A program made the position numbers and the translations under genes. The notes below the pieces were generated by a model that was given only the letters and a program-made list of their open reading frames with translations, did no database searches and was not told the DNA's origin. DNA of 64,000 nt from Martinezella tropici (GTDB taxonomy: Bacteria > Pseudomonadota > Alphaproteobacteria > Rhizobiales > Rhizobiaceae), in contig NZ_VNIP01000008.1 in the NCBI RefSeq assembly GCF_008370325.1, forward strand, positions 558,001 through 622,000, given 5' to 3'. Positions 28,287 through 37,165 of this stretch are shown piece after piece; the stretch's first letter is position 1; every line of letters begins with the position of its first letter.

Positions 28287-28949
28287 ATGGGCTTCAAGTC
28301 AAAACGCGTCCTGCGTGGCGTTCTTGGTCTTTTCGCGAGTGTCAGCCTGCCGCAGGTGTCCAAAGCCAGCGATCTGATGATCTGGTCGCCAGTCAAGGTC
28401 GCGCCGCGAATATATAAGACGACGCTTGGTTTTCGGCTGCCGATGGCTTGGGACGTCAGCGCGGGCATGGATCTCGGCTTGGGTAGCACCACGAGCGGCG
28501 CGATCCTGCGCAGCAGCAGCCTGGCGACGCTATGGGGCACGGCGATCGACGATCACAGGCGATTTTCAACCGTATGGCGTCGCGAAGTCGCCTTGAGGGT
28601 CGATACTCTGAACAGCACGGGAACCCTTTGCCTCGAACGCTCGCGGAGCTGGACGATATCCGAAAACCTGGATATGAGCACATCCCGCTCCCTGAACCTG
28701 AATTACGCAGGATCGCGAAACGCTGCGAATTCCATCACGGCGACGCAGGCCGTCACCGTCGCTATTCCATGGACGGGAACCTCGTTTTCCGCAGTCGGCA
28801 ATCTGAGGGATGTGGGCAGCAGCTTTTCCAGCACGGTCTCGTTTCATCAGCCATTGGCGCCGAACCTCAAGTTTTCGGCATCCTTCGCCGATCTGGAGAC
28901 TTTGACGCCGGCCGGCAATCTGCGCGTCGATTACCGGGTCAAATGGTAG
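28287..28949 (+). CDS. Hypothetical exported protein, possible outer-membrane beta structure
   Basis: From the ATG at 28287 the product has 220 residues with a Sec-type leader (KSKRVLRGVLGLFASVSLPQVSKASD). The mature part is rich in Ser, Thr, Leu and alternating hydrophobic residues and ends in RVDYRVKW, an aromatic C-terminal residue as in outer-membrane beta-barrels. No family is recognised. The ribosome binding site is poorly placed and the start could lie further upstream in the same frame. Neighbours give no clue to its role. Confidence 0.5.
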   Translation: MGFKSKRVLRGVLGLFASVSLPQVSKASDLMIWSPVKVAPRIYKTTLGFRLPMAWDVSAGMDLGLGSTTSGAILRSSSLATLWGTAIDDHRRFSTVWRREVALRVDTLNSTGTLCLERSRSWTISENLDMSTSRSLNLNYAGSRNAANSITATQAVTVAIPWTGTSFSAVGNLRDVGSSFSSTVSFHQPLAPNLKFSASFADLETLTPAGNLRVDYRVKW

Positions 28950-29093
28950 GGCGAACCGGTAAAGCCTCCGCTTAGCGAACGACTATGCGAGCGTTTGCGA
29001 AACAAATGCAGTAACTGATGACCGCTTTTGCGCAATGCGGGCATTGCAAAATGGCCGCTCTGAGGCCCCAAGCAGCCAATACATTCCATTGAG

Positions 29094-29483
29094 TTATTTC
29101 CCGATTAGAGCCAACTGCCGATTGAAATCAGAGGGATCGAAATAGTCGCGCCATACGGTGATCGCTCCCTCCACGACCGTAAGCGTCCCCATGACCGGAA
29201 GTATGATTTTTCCACCGCCCCCATGCAGAAAGACGTCAAGCCGTTCGTTGAGGACGACGTTTCCGGCCGCTGCGATCTGTGTCACCGTCCAATCAACCGT
29301 AAATGTCGTTCCAATTCCGAAATCCCGGTGAAACTTTCGGACGTTCTCTCGCCCGACAATATTCGGGAACGGTACATTGTCATACAGCACGACTTCGAAA
29401 AGCATGGCGATCGCCTCGTCGATGTGGCCGGTGTTCCAGTGGCCGAAAAAGGTCAGGGCTGTCTTCGTTGGGTCAGTCGACAT
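29094..29483 (-). CDS. Limonene-1,2-epoxide hydrolase-like protein (NTF2 fold)
   Basis: A 129-residue alpha+beta-barrel protein. The block VVLNERLDVFLHGGGGKIILPVMGTLTVVEGAITVWRDYFDPSDF corresponds to limonene epoxide hydrolase, whose Asp-Arg-Asp triad maps to R and D in ERLDVF and D in WRDYFD. Such enzymes open epoxides with water; other relatives are SnoaL-like or steroid-isomerase-like proteins. AAGGAATTCGCTGA precedes the ATG. It is followed upstream on the same strand by an SDR gene 79 bp away, so the two might be cotranscribed. Confidence 0.7.
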   Translation of the reverse strand: MSTDPTKTALTFFGHWNTGHIDEAIAMLFEVVLYDNVPFPNIVGRENVRKFHRDFGIGTTFTVDWTVTQIAAAGNVVLNERLDVFLHGGGGKIILPVMGTLTVVEGAITVWRDYFDPSDFNRQLALIGK

Positions 29484-29562
29484 TCAGCGAATTCCTTCTT
29501 GAGGGTTCGAAAACCCGAGCGACAAATTTCAGAGAGTTCTGGCTCGCAATGCTGAAAAGCCT

Positions 29563-30303
29563 TCAGACCAGCCGCGATCCCCCGTCTAGGTTGAGCGTCG
29601 CGCCGTTCATCCAGCCATTCGCCATCAAGAACACGACTGCCGCCCCGGCCTCCTCAGCGCTCCCGAGACGATGTAATGGCAATGTTGCCTTAAGGCCCTC
29701 GACAAAGGCGTCGCGACCGTCGCCAAGCGCCTTGCCGAGCAGTGGAGTATCGATCGGACCCGGCGAAAGGGTGTTCACACGGCGCGGCGCGAGTTCCAAC
29801 GCAAGGCCGCGTGCCAATGCTTCCATCGCCGCCGAAGCGGCAGCGAGAACGGCGGTCCCATAGGCATTCGGCCGATCGCCCAGTGCTCCGGAGATGAATG
29901 TCACCGAACCGTCGGCGGCGAGGCGGTCTCCAAGTGCCCGAAGAGTATATATCGCCGCCCAGATGCGCTCTTCGAACGCGCGGCGGAGATGGTCGACGTC
30001 GACTTCCAGCACCTTGCCGACGACGAAGCTTCCGGCCAGCAAGACGAGGTGATCGATATGCTCGATATCAGCGAGCGCGGATTCGATGGCGGCGCGCTTG
30101 GTCACATCGGCCGCCCTCCAGCCACTGAGGCCATGTTGTTGTGCGGCTTCTTTTGCCCGTTCGGCGTCAAATCCGACCACGATGACTTTTGCGCCGAAAG
30201 ACTTGGCTTGAGTGGCTGCGGCCAGGCCGATCCCCGAGGTGCCGCCGACGATGAGTATGGTCTTGCCTGAAAGGGTATCCGAGATATTTGATCGAGTGCC
30301 CAT
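29563..30303 (-). CDS. SDR-family protein lacking the usual catalytic Tyr-Lys
   Basis: A 246-residue short-chain dehydrogenase/reductase-fold protein. The cofactor motif [11 protein letters not shown] and HLVLLAGS (the NNAG position) are clear, and [12 protein letters not shown] supplies a Ser. However, the Y-x3-K that should follow is not visible: the helix reads [17 protein letters not shown], with neither Tyr nor Lys in the expected positions. It may therefore bind nucleotide without normal SDR chemistry. I chose ATG 30303 with ACGGAGCTAGAGCG upstream; an open extension to 30417 has no site. It is divergent from a LysR-type gene. Confidence 0.78.
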   Translation of the reverse strand: MGTRSNISDTLSGKTILIVGGTSGIGLAAATQAKSFGAKVIVVGFDAERAKEAAQQHGLSGWRAADVTKRAAIESALADIEHIDHLVLLAGSFVVGKVLEVDVDHLRRAFEERIWAAIYTLRALGDRLAADGSVTFISGALGDRPNAYGTAVLAAASAAMEALARGLALELAPRRVNTLSPGPIDTPLLGKALGDGRDAFVEGLKATLPLHRLGSAEEAGAAVVFLMANGWMNGATLNLDGGSRLV

Positions 30304-30408
30304 CGCTCTAGCTCCGTTTTGGAGGCGCTCGATTGCGCCGATGGCCAGAAAGTAATTCCAATTGCCTCGATTGATAATTGGGCCGATATTCGCTTTACTC
30401 ATGCCATC

Positions 30409-31350
30409 ATGGCACAAATCGGTATAGAACGTCTCACGGGCCTGATTGCATTCGCGCGGGCCGCATCCCTTGGAAGCTACACGGCGGCAGCCCGCGCGCT
30501 CGCGGTGTCACCGTCGGCTGTCAGCAAAAGCGTCCAGCGGCTCGAGCAGCAGCTCGGCATTGTCCTATTCCTCCGTACCACGCGCTCTCTGACGCTTACA
30601 CCGGAGGGCCGCGATCTGCACGATCGCGCGTTGCGTCTCTTGCGGGAAGCCGAGGATATCGAGCAGGCCGCAATGGCTGCCCGCGCCGACCCGTCCGGCA
30701 TTCTCCGGATATCCGCACCACTTCCGGTCGGCGTCCATATACTCGGCCCGGCGCTCCCTCGCTTGCGCGCACGCCATCCGAAACTCGCAATCGATCTGCG
30801 CCTGGGAGATCAGTTCGTGGACATGATCGAAGAGGGTATAGACGTCGCCATTCGGGTTGGAGCACTGGTCGACTCCCGTTTGAAGTCCCGACGGCTTGCG
30901 CCGCATCGCCTTTGCGCCTTTGCTTCGCCCGAGTATCTGAGACGACGAGGTACGCCTCGACATCCTGACGAACTAGCGGGGCATGACTGCGTCAATTTTC
31001 GCTTCCAGAGCTCGGGCCAAACACTTCGCTGGCCCTTTGCATCAGGAAAACAAGTCTTCGAGGCCACGCCAGAGATTGGGATCACGGTGGACACAAGCGA
31101 TGGTGTCGCCGCTGTCCTCGTCGCCGGCGGCGGCGTCGGCATCTCTGCAACCTACATCGCCGCGCCATATGTGAAACGCGGCGAACTCGTGCCTATCCTC
31201 GCCGCCTTCGCCGTCGACCGCTCCAGCATGATCGCGCTCTGGCCAGAGAGCCGCCGCGCCAATCCGAATGTCAAAGCATTCCTGACATTTCTCGATGAGG
31301 TTTTCCCGGCGCGCCCACCTTGGGACGAAGTGGTGTTTGCCGGACAGTAG
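30409..31350 (+). CDS. LysR-family regulator (divergent from SDR gene)
   Basis: A 313-residue LysR-type regulator of the CrgA/AaeR-like group: [47 protein letters not shown] forms the helix-turn-helix, followed by the effector domain with [19 protein letters not shown] and a C-terminal [19 protein letters not shown] 30409 is 105 bp from the SDR start on the other strand. Probably represses or activates the SDR and epoxide-hydrolase-like genes; the effector is unknown. Confidence 0.85.
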   Translation: MAQIGIERLTGLIAFARAASLGSYTAAARALAVSPSAVSKSVQRLEQQLGIVLFLRTTRSLTLTPEGRDLHDRALRLLREAEDIEQAAMAARADPSGILRISAPLPVGVHILGPALPRLRARHPKLAIDLRLGDQFVDMIEEGIDVAIRVGALVDSRLKSRRLAPHRLCAFASPEYLRRRGTPRHPDELAGHDCVNFRFQSSGQTLRWPFASGKQVFEATPEIGITVDTSDGVAAVLVAGGGVGISATYIAAPYVKRGELVPILAAFAVDRSSMIALWPESRRANPNVKAFLTFLDEVFPARPPWDEVVFAGQ

Positions 31351-31558
31351 TGTTGCGCGGTCTGGGCGCTATCAGGTCGACAATGTGCGGTGACCGCTTT
31401 TGGCGCGAAGCAGCCGTGTCAATGACGGCAATCTTCGAAACGCCTAAAGCATTTTGGTCAAGGTGTGGCCGGGATACCGCTTAAGGAACAAACGCCACTC
31501 ATGGAAGTTTAAGGCAGGCAAGAGACCGATCTTGCTCGAGGTGCTATAGCCTCGCGAA

Positions 31559-31594
31559 GCCTGCCGCTGGTTCAGCTCCCTGCCGGCGGCAGGC
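31559..31594 (-). terminator. Hairpin after the mscS-like gene
   Basis: GCCTGCCG (31559-31566) and CGGCAGGC (31587-31594) form a perfect 8-bp stem 15 bp beyond the stop codon of the minus-strand channel gene. The remaining 200 bp up to the LysR gene hold nothing I recognise. Confidence 0.55.
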
Positions 31595-31608
31595 TCAGCA
31601 TGAAAAGG

Positions 31609-32448
31609 TCAATTGACCGGCCCCGCAGATTCGGTGGGTGGTTTGACCGTGATGTCGGGGCCGGCGAGCCGGGCCTTCAGCCTTGATACGACATCATGCC
31701 GAACATCGGTCCATGACGCAGTAATCGTCCAATATTCGATGTTCAAGACGGTCTGATCAACGGCCAGATCGTCGAGATAGACCTTCGGCGCGGGGGCGTT
31801 CCTGATGCGCTGATCCGCCTTCAAGACGTCGAGAATGGTCTTGCGAGCAATGCCGATGTCGACATTTTCACCCATGGCAACGGACAATTCCTGACGGCGA
31901 TCCGGTTCGCGGCTGTAGTTGATGATCGGGGTATTCCAGAGCGTGGAGTTCGGCGCCATCAGATAGAGGCCGTCCGCCGTCTTCATTTCCGTCGCAAAGA
32001 GCCCGATATCCCTGATGTAGCCTTTGACGTTGGCCGTCTCGATATATTCACCGACCCGGAATGGCCGCAGGATCAGCAGCATGATGCCGGCTGCGATATT
32101 TTGCAGCGTGCCTTGCAGCGCCAGGCCGATCGCCAGGCCGGCAGCGCCGAGAGCGGCGATGATGGAGGCGGTCTGAACGCCGAATTGTCCCAGAACGGTG
32201 ATGAAGACCAGTATCAACAGGCTGTAGTGCAGGACATTCTGGAAGAAACTCGCCAGGGTCTCGTCGATGCCGCGAATGCGGGAAATGACGCGATAGGCCG
32301 AGCGGCTGATAATGCCGGCGAGAATCCAGCCGCCGATCAGAAGAATGATGGCGCCGAGGATCGAAAAGCCATAGTGGACGGCGAGTGCCGCGGCCTGATC
32401 GAGCGCGGTCCGGGTAGCGACGACGACATTGGTCGTTTGATCTTCCAT
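31609..32448 (-). CDS. mscS: Small-conductance mechanosensitive channel (MscS)
   Basis: A 279-residue inner-membrane protein of the size of E. coli MscS. Three hydrophobic helices are visible; the third, pore-lining one is ASIIAALGAAGLAIGLALQGTLQNIAAGIMLLILRPF with the Gly/Ala packing pattern, followed by the cytoplasmic beta domain (FRVGEYIETANVKGYIRDIGLFATEMKTADGLYLMAPNSTLWNTPIIN). It opens under hypo-osmotic stress to release solutes. ATG 32448 has GGGAGCTCTGAA upstream; a start 10 codons earlier lacks one. It is transcribed alone. Confidence 0.92.
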   Translation of the reverse strand: MEDQTTNVVVATRTALDQAAALAVHYGFSILGAIILLIGGWILAGIISRSAYRVISRIRGIDETLASFFQNVLHYSLLILVFITVLGQFGVQTASIIAALGAAGLAIGLALQGTLQNIAAGIMLLILRPFRVGEYIETANVKGYIRDIGLFATEMKTADGLYLMAPNSTLWNTPIINYSREPDRRQELSVAMGENVDIGIARKTILDVLKADQRIRNAPAPKVYLDDLAVDQTVLNIEYWTITASWTDVRHDVVSRLKARLAGPDITVKPPTESAGPVN

Positions 32449-32569
32449 TTCAGAGCTCCCTCTTTTCCCGAAGGCCAAATGAGACGTCGCGGATTTTGTT
32501 CCCGATCATCGGGCGCGTGAAAATCAGCTATTTCAACTGATTGCGGCATCAGCTTCCAGGTCCGGCGCG

Positions 32570-34036
32570 TCAAGCGCCGTGCTTTGCCTGATGTGCGCCC
32601 GTGGCGGCAGCGGCGTAGTGAGCCTTCTTCTGCTCATACATGCCGAGATCCGCGCGCTTGATCATGGATTCCATCGACTCGCCGGGCTGGCTCGTTGCAA
32701 CGCCGATGGAGATGCTGAGCGGCGCGCTGGAATAGAACTGATTGTTGATCTTCAGCAGTTCGTTGATGGTCTCGACCATCGCGGCAGCCGTGACGTCATC
32801 CGCGCCGGGCATGAGAATGGCAAATTCGTCGCCGCCGATGCGGGCGGCGTGGTTCGGCAGGGATACGACGCTGTTCAGCACCTCGCCCATCCGGCGCAGC
32901 AATGCGTCGCCGGCATCGTGCCCGCTCTCGTCGTTGGCCTCCTTGAGGCCATTGAGATCGATGATGATGGCCGAAACCGGCCGTAGCGATTTGCGCTCCA
33001 GCCTGTTGAGTTCCTCCATATAGAAGGCGCGGTTGAAGAGCCTGGTCAGCACATCATGCTTGCCGAGATATTCGAGATAGGCTTCCGCCTTTTTGCGCGC
33101 GGTAATGTCGGTGAGAGCCACCTGCACCAGCGACCAGTCGTCCTCATAACCGGGAAAGACGGAGAACTGCAGGAGAACGTGGCGCTCCGATCCGTCGAGA
33201 GCATAGTTCAGCACCTCACGCTGATGGAAAAGGCGACCGTTCCACAGCTCAACTAATTGGCCGCGAAAGTGCTTTTCCATGTCATCGCGGAATACTTCGC
33301 CGATCCGGTGGTGCAGGGTCTGACGATCGGCAGCGCAGAAGAGGTCAAGCGTCGCCTGATTGACATCGAGCACGCTGATCTCGCTCATGCATTGCTGTAC
33401 GAATTCCGGATGCACGTCGAGAAATACCTGAAAGTCGACGATGCCGCGATCGCGGATTTCGTCGAGCAAGATCTTGATACGGCTGAAATCCTCGACCCAA
33501 AGAGACACCGGCGAGTGCTCGAACAGGCCTTCCGCATAGCGGCGCTGCCGCTCCTCAAGGCGCCTTGCTTCCTCGCGTGCCGTCACGTCCTCCGTGGTCA
33601 GCAGCAATCTGTTCCAGGATGACTCATGCCCCGGCAGGATGACGCCGCGAAGCTGGATATCGAGCCTTCTGCCACCAAGCGAATAATTGACCGCCGTACC
33701 GGAAAATTCGGTCCTGCCTTCCCAGAGGGCGACCAGCTCGTTCACATGGCTTTGCAGCATTTCGTCCCGAAACACCCTGGAAACCCCGCCGGCCAGCACC
33801 TCGAAGGATGGCGCTTCGAAGAGTTCCAGTGTCTTTGCATTGACGGCAAGGAGCTTGATCCTTTGCGAGCAGGCTGCGACGCGCTGTACGTCGGCATGCA
33901 AATATGAGCGCAGATCCGTGACACCTTCCGCGCGCCAGAGTTCGAACTGCTCCTTGACGCCGCTGAAATCCTCCAGCCACATGGCGACGGGGGCAAGGTC
34001 GAAAATGGTGCTGCTGAGATCCTGGGCGTTCATCAT
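32570..34036 (-). CDS. Diguanylate cyclase with two duplicated PAS domains
   Basis: A 488-residue cytoplasmic signalling protein. Two PAS-type sensor domains (about 10-150 and 170-310) are internal duplicates: APVAMWLEDFSGVK and SPVSLWVEDFSRIK open them, and LLAVNAKTLELFEA and VLDVNQATLDLFCA recur at the same offset. The C-terminal 170 residues form a GGDEF domain with the intact active-site motif RIGGDEFAILMP and DLNGLKEANDESGHDAGD, so c-di-GMP synthesis is expected. No transmembrane segment or EAL domain. AGGGAATC precedes the start. The ligand of the PAS domains is unknown. Confidence 0.9.
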   Translation of the reverse strand: MMNAQDLSSTIFDLAPVAMWLEDFSGVKEQFELWRAEGVTDLRSYLHADVQRVAACSQRIKLLAVNAKTLELFEAPSFEVLAGGVSRVFRDEMLQSHVNELVALWEGRTEFSGTAVNYSLGGRRLDIQLRGVILPGHESSWNRLLLTTEDVTAREEARRLEERQRRYAEGLFEHSPVSLWVEDFSRIKILLDEIRDRGIVDFQVFLDVHPEFVQQCMSEISVLDVNQATLDLFCAADRQTLHHRIGEVFRDDMEKHFRGQLVELWNGRLFHQREVLNYALDGSERHVLLQFSVFPGYEDDWSLVQVALTDITARKKAEAYLEYLGKHDVLTRLFNRAFYMEELNRLERKSLRPVSAIIIDLNGLKEANDESGHDAGDALLRRMGEVLNSVVSLPNHAARIGGDEFAILMPGADDVTAAAMVETINELLKINNQFYSSAPLSISIGVATSQPGESMESMIKRADLGMYEQKKAHYAAAATGAHQAKHGA

Positions 34037-34255
34037 GATTCCCTGCGCCGGTAATAAATCAGTATGCCAAATAGAAAGGCCGGCGGTTCGCCAAGTTCTG
34101 CTTAGCGAGCATTTGTAAAGCTTGCGTTGACATCGGATATTGGGTCAAGCCGGACGATCAATCGCGGCTTATTTTCAATTCATTCTTGCTAAAACTGTGC
34201 CCAAAAAGGCTCTCCGGTGCCATGAGCCGCCGAATCTGCGTGATATTTGCAACCG

Positions 34256-34705
34256 CTAGGTCTTCAAAAAGCGTTCAAACGCTTCGAGGGTCTTTTCGCT
34301 GACATGATGCTCGATACCCTCGGCATCATTTCGCGCGGTATCGGGATCGACGCCGAGACGGCAGAGGACGGCTTCCACAACCACGTGCCTTCGCCGCGTC
34401 GCAACCGCCAGGCGCTGACCTTCCTCGGTCAGGAAGACGCCACGATAGGGGCGCTGCGTGATCAGGTTTTCCTCGGCCAGACGCTTGAGCATCTTTGCGA
34501 CCGTCGGCTGCGTTACCCCCAGTCTCAATGCAATATCGGTCTGGCGTGCCTCGCCGGCATGCTCTATCAGGTCGGCGATGAGCTCGACGTAATCTTCCAT
34601 CAATTCCGTGCGTCGATCGTCGCGGCTTTTCTGAAAGGCCTCGGCATGCGTCTCCACTTCGGTGGAAGAAAGACGGCTTTCCGGGGCTACAGGCGGTTTC
34701 GTCAA
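34256..34705 (-). CDS. mntR: Manganese-responsive regulator MntR (DtxR family)
   Basis: A 149-residue DtxR-family protein: [48 protein letters not shown] is the helix-turn-helix region, and [40 protein letters not shown] contains the metal-binding Glu/His/Cys residues. It has no SH3-like third domain, as in MntR. MntR represses Mn import and can activate Mn export. The start is TTG at 34705, preceded by GAAGGTGAG. A strong inverted repeat lies just upstream. No Mn transporter gene is adjacent in the window. Confidence 0.87.
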   Translation of the reverse strand: MTKPPVAPESRLSSTEVETHAEAFQKSRDDRRTELMEDYVELIADLIEHAGEARQTDIALRLGVTQPTVAKMLKRLAEENLITQRPYRGVFLTEEGQRLAVATRRRHVVVEAVLCRLGVDPDTARNDAEGIEHHVSEKTLEAFERFLKT

Positions 34706-34719
34706 GATGGCTCACCTTC

Positions 34720-34756
34720 GCAAGGCTAAGAAAGTGGTGAAGATATTTAGCCTTGC
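34720..34756 (-). promoter_or_regulatory. Candidate MntR operator
   Basis: GCAAGGCTAA (34720-34729) and TTAGCCTTGC (34747-34756) form a perfect 10-bp inverted repeat, 15 bp upstream of the mntR start codon. The core AAGGCTA resembles the AGCAAAGGCTATG half of enterobacterial MntR boxes as I recall them. It suggests autoregulation. Confidence 0.5.
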
Positions 34757-34872
34757 CTATAAATAAATCGCAAGCGCAATAAAACCCTCACGGCGGTATA
34801 ATCACCGACAAAAGAGGTCAGAGTTCGCTCTCCGGTTCCGCGCGTTAAGCGCTGCTCCTCATCGTGAGCCGC

Positions 34873-35103
34873 TCAGCGAGAGAGTTGAATGATCCAATAG
34901 GATAGCGACGAGATCACGGCCGCAGCCGGAAGCGTGATGACCCAGGCGATCACGATGTTGCCGGCAACGCCCCACCGTACGGCCGAGACTCGACGGGCGG
35001 CTCCGACACCGATGATGGCGCCCGTAATCGTATGGGTCGTGGAAACCGGTATTCCGAGCCAGGTCGCGGCAAAGAGCGGCTTGGAAAGGCTGGGAAGATG
35101 TTT
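34873..35103 (-). pseudogene. C-terminal remnant of a PiT-family phosphate transporter
   Basis: This frame encodes the last 74 residues of an inorganic phosphate transporter of the Pit family: ATWLGIPVSTTHTITGAIIGVGAARRVSAVRWGVAGNIVIAWVITLPAAAV and a short tail ending at 34873. GIPVSTTHTI is the family signature. The frame is interrupted by a stop at 35104-35106 and no start or N-terminal part lies upstream, where the ssuD-type gene begins 37 bp away. Full-length proteins have more than 300 residues. It is therefore a decayed 3' fragment, probably left by a deletion. Confidence 0.85.
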
Positions 35104-35140
35104 TCAGGCCTTGCTTATGCTTGTTATGGACGCCGCTCGA

Positions 35141-36223
35141 TCATGCCGAAACGTACTCGCGCAAGAGCGGCAATAATTGGTCGCCCTGTCGCTTGATTTC
35201 CGCGAGATAAGGCGTGTCAGAAAGGACGAAATGCGTGATGCCAAGATCGCGATATTTGCGCAGAGAACGGGCGACATCCTCGGCCGAGCCGACCAGCCAG
35301 GTGGTGCCTGCTCCTCCGCCGCCGAATTTGCCCGGCGCGGTATAGAGGTTATCATCGAGCACGTCGCCCCGCGCGGCGAGATCGAACAGCCGCTTTTGGC
35401 CGACGGCGACTGATTGCCGATGATCGTTCCAGCGAACTCCGTTGCCTTTGGCCATTTCGGCAACCTTCGCCTCAGCGTCCGTCCAGGCCTGCTCCGTCGT
35501 GTCGCGAACCAGCGTCGTGATGCGCAGCCCGAACTCCAGTGGCGGGAGGTCTCGATCAAGCTCTTTGCTCAATGTCTTGAGCCGGCTGATCCTTTCACCG
35601 ATGTCGGCGAATGGCTCGCCCCAGAAAAGCTGGACGTCGGCCTCCGTGGCGGAGACGCGCTCGGCGGCATCCGACGCGCCGCCGAAATAGAGCTTGGGAT
35701 GCAGGCGATCACCACGAGGCTGGATGCGCGGCGCGGCGGTGGAGTCGTTCACGCGAAAATGCTCGCCCTCGTAGGAGACATTCTCTTCCGTCCAGAGCTT
35801 GCGGATAAGCCGCATGAACTCCTTGGTGCGGCCATAGCGATGCGCCTGGTCGCCTTCGCTATCGCCATAGGCGGCGAGATTGTCCTTACCTGAAACGATG
35901 TTGACGCGCACGCGGCCGCTGCTCAGGTGATCCAGCGTGGCGGCGGCCGAGGCGAAATGTGCCGGTCTCCAATAGCCGGGGCGGATCGCAATCAGTGGCT
36001 CGAAAGTGGTGGTGCGGGCGGCAATGGCAGTTGCGACGGTGAAGGTGTCGGGGCGGCCCCATCCGGTGCCGATCAGTGCGCCCTTCCAGCCATGATCCTC
36101 CAGCGCCTTGGCATGACTGGTCAGCGTCTCCAGGCTATTGTGGTTTTCGACGGCGGAATCGCCGCGATGGCCCGGTTTGACGTCGTTGGGGATATACCAG
36201 AGAAATTCGCAATTGCTGCTCAT
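35141..36223 (-). CDS. ssuD: FMNH2-dependent alkanesulfonate monooxygenase (SsuD type)
   Basis: A 360-residue member of the luciferase-like family, close to SsuD: CEFLWYIPNDVKPGHRGDSAVENHNSLETLTSHAKALEDHGWKGALIGTGWGRPDTFTVATAIAARTT at the N-terminus and GRVRVNIVSGKDNLAAYGD in the flavin region. SsuD releases sulfite from alkanesulfonates with reduced FMN supplied by a separate reductase, which is not encoded nearby. I chose ATG 36223; a frame open to 36298 has no site. It is the last gene after tauABC, in the place where tauD would be expected. Confidence 0.85.
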   Translation of the reverse strand: MSSNCEFLWYIPNDVKPGHRGDSAVENHNSLETLTSHAKALEDHGWKGALIGTGWGRPDTFTVATAIAARTTTFEPLIAIRPGYWRPAHFASAAATLDHLSSGRVRVNIVSGKDNLAAYGDSEGDQAHRYGRTKEFMRLIRKLWTEENVSYEGEHFRVNDSTAAPRIQPRGDRLHPKLYFGGASDAAERVSATEADVQLFWGEPFADIGERISRLKTLSKELDRDLPPLEFGLRITTLVRDTTEQAWTDAEAKVAEMAKGNGVRWNDHRQSVAVGQKRLFDLAARGDVLDDNLYTAPGKFGGGGAGTTWLVGSAEDVARSLRKYRDLGITHFVLSDTPYLAEIKRQGDQLLPLLREYVSA

Positions 36224-36275
36224 GCCCGTGCCTGTCAGTCTTCTGAATCCAACGATGAGACTTGATGATGAGGAA

Positions 36276-36302
36276 AGCCGTGAGCGACATAGGCTCACGG
36301 CT
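36276..36302 (-). terminator. Intercistronic hairpin between tauC and ssuD
   Basis: AGCCGTGAGC (36276-36285) and GCTCACGGCT (36293-36302) form a perfect 10-bp stem with a 7-nt loop, 8 bp after the tauC stop codon. It may cause partial termination, so that ssuD is expressed less than the transporter. Confidence 0.55.
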
Positions 36303-36310
36303 CGTCGTGG

Positions 36311-37165
36311 TTAAAGCTTGCCCTTCCAGGGAACGAGCATAGCTTCGAGGATGCGGACGGCAGCCGAAAAGGTGAATGCACAGACCGCAATGATGCCGAT
36401 GCCGACGAAGACGACGTCGGTGGCAAGGAACTGCGATGCCGACATGATCATGAAGCCGATGCCGCGGGTCGAGGCGATGAGTTCTGCCGCCACCAGCGTT
36501 CCCCAGCCGATGCCGAAGGCGATACGGACGCCCGTCAGGATTTCCGGCAGGGCCGAGGGCAGCACGACGGCGAAGAAGAGCTGCAGCCGGCTTGCGCCCA
36601 GCGACCGGGCGGCATTGACGCGTTCGAGCGGCAGTGAACGCACGCCGGCCTGGGCGGAGAGGCAGATCGGTGCAAACATGGCGAGCACGAGGAGCGTGAT
36701 CTTCGAGGTCTCGCCGATGCCGAGCCATATGATCATCAGCGGCAGATAGGAAAGCGGAGGCAAAGGCCAGTAGAATTCGATCGGCGTATCCAGAATCCCC
36801 TTCGCCCATCGGTTGAGCCCCATCAGCAAGCCAACGGGAATGCCGACGATAATTGCGATGGCCGCGGCGGCGGCGATGCGGAACAGGCTTGCCAAAATGT
36901 GCTCGGAAAGCGAGGCGCCGGCATAGCCGTCACGATAGACGACGCCGATCTGCGTCAATACCTCGTCCGGGCGGGGCAGGAAAAGATGCGACACCAGGCC
37001 GAGCTTCGCAACCAGCCACCATAGCGCAAGACAGACGATTGCCGTGGCGATGCTGATGGTAACGGTGGGCTTGTCGCCGACGCCGAAACCGGGAATGCGA
37101 ACCAGCTTCGGTTGTGCCTCTTTCTGAGAGCCTGAAATCGGGCGGGTCTCGATGATATCGCTCAT
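36311..37165 (-). CDS. tauC: Taurine/sulfonate ABC transporter permease
   Basis: A 284-residue permease of the TauC/SsuC type with six hydrophobic helices. The ATPase-contact loop is [62 protein letters not shown]. It carries sulfonates across the inner membrane with TauB. The start codon overlaps the tauB stop codon by four bases (ATGA). Confidence 0.87.
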   Translation of the reverse strand: MSDIIETRPISGSQKEAQPKLVRIPGFGVGDKPTVTISIATAIVCLALWWLVAKLGLVSHLFLPRPDEVLTQIGVVYRDGYAGASLSEHILASLFRIAAAAAIAIIVGIPVGLLMGLNRWAKGILDTPIEFYWPLPPLSYLPLMIIWLGIGETSKITLLVLAMFAPICLSAQAGVRSLPLERVNAARSLGASRLQLFFAVVLPSALPEILTGVRIAFGIGWGTLVAAELIASTRGIGFMIMSASQFLATDVVFVGIGIIAVCAFTFSAAVRILEAMLVPWKGKL

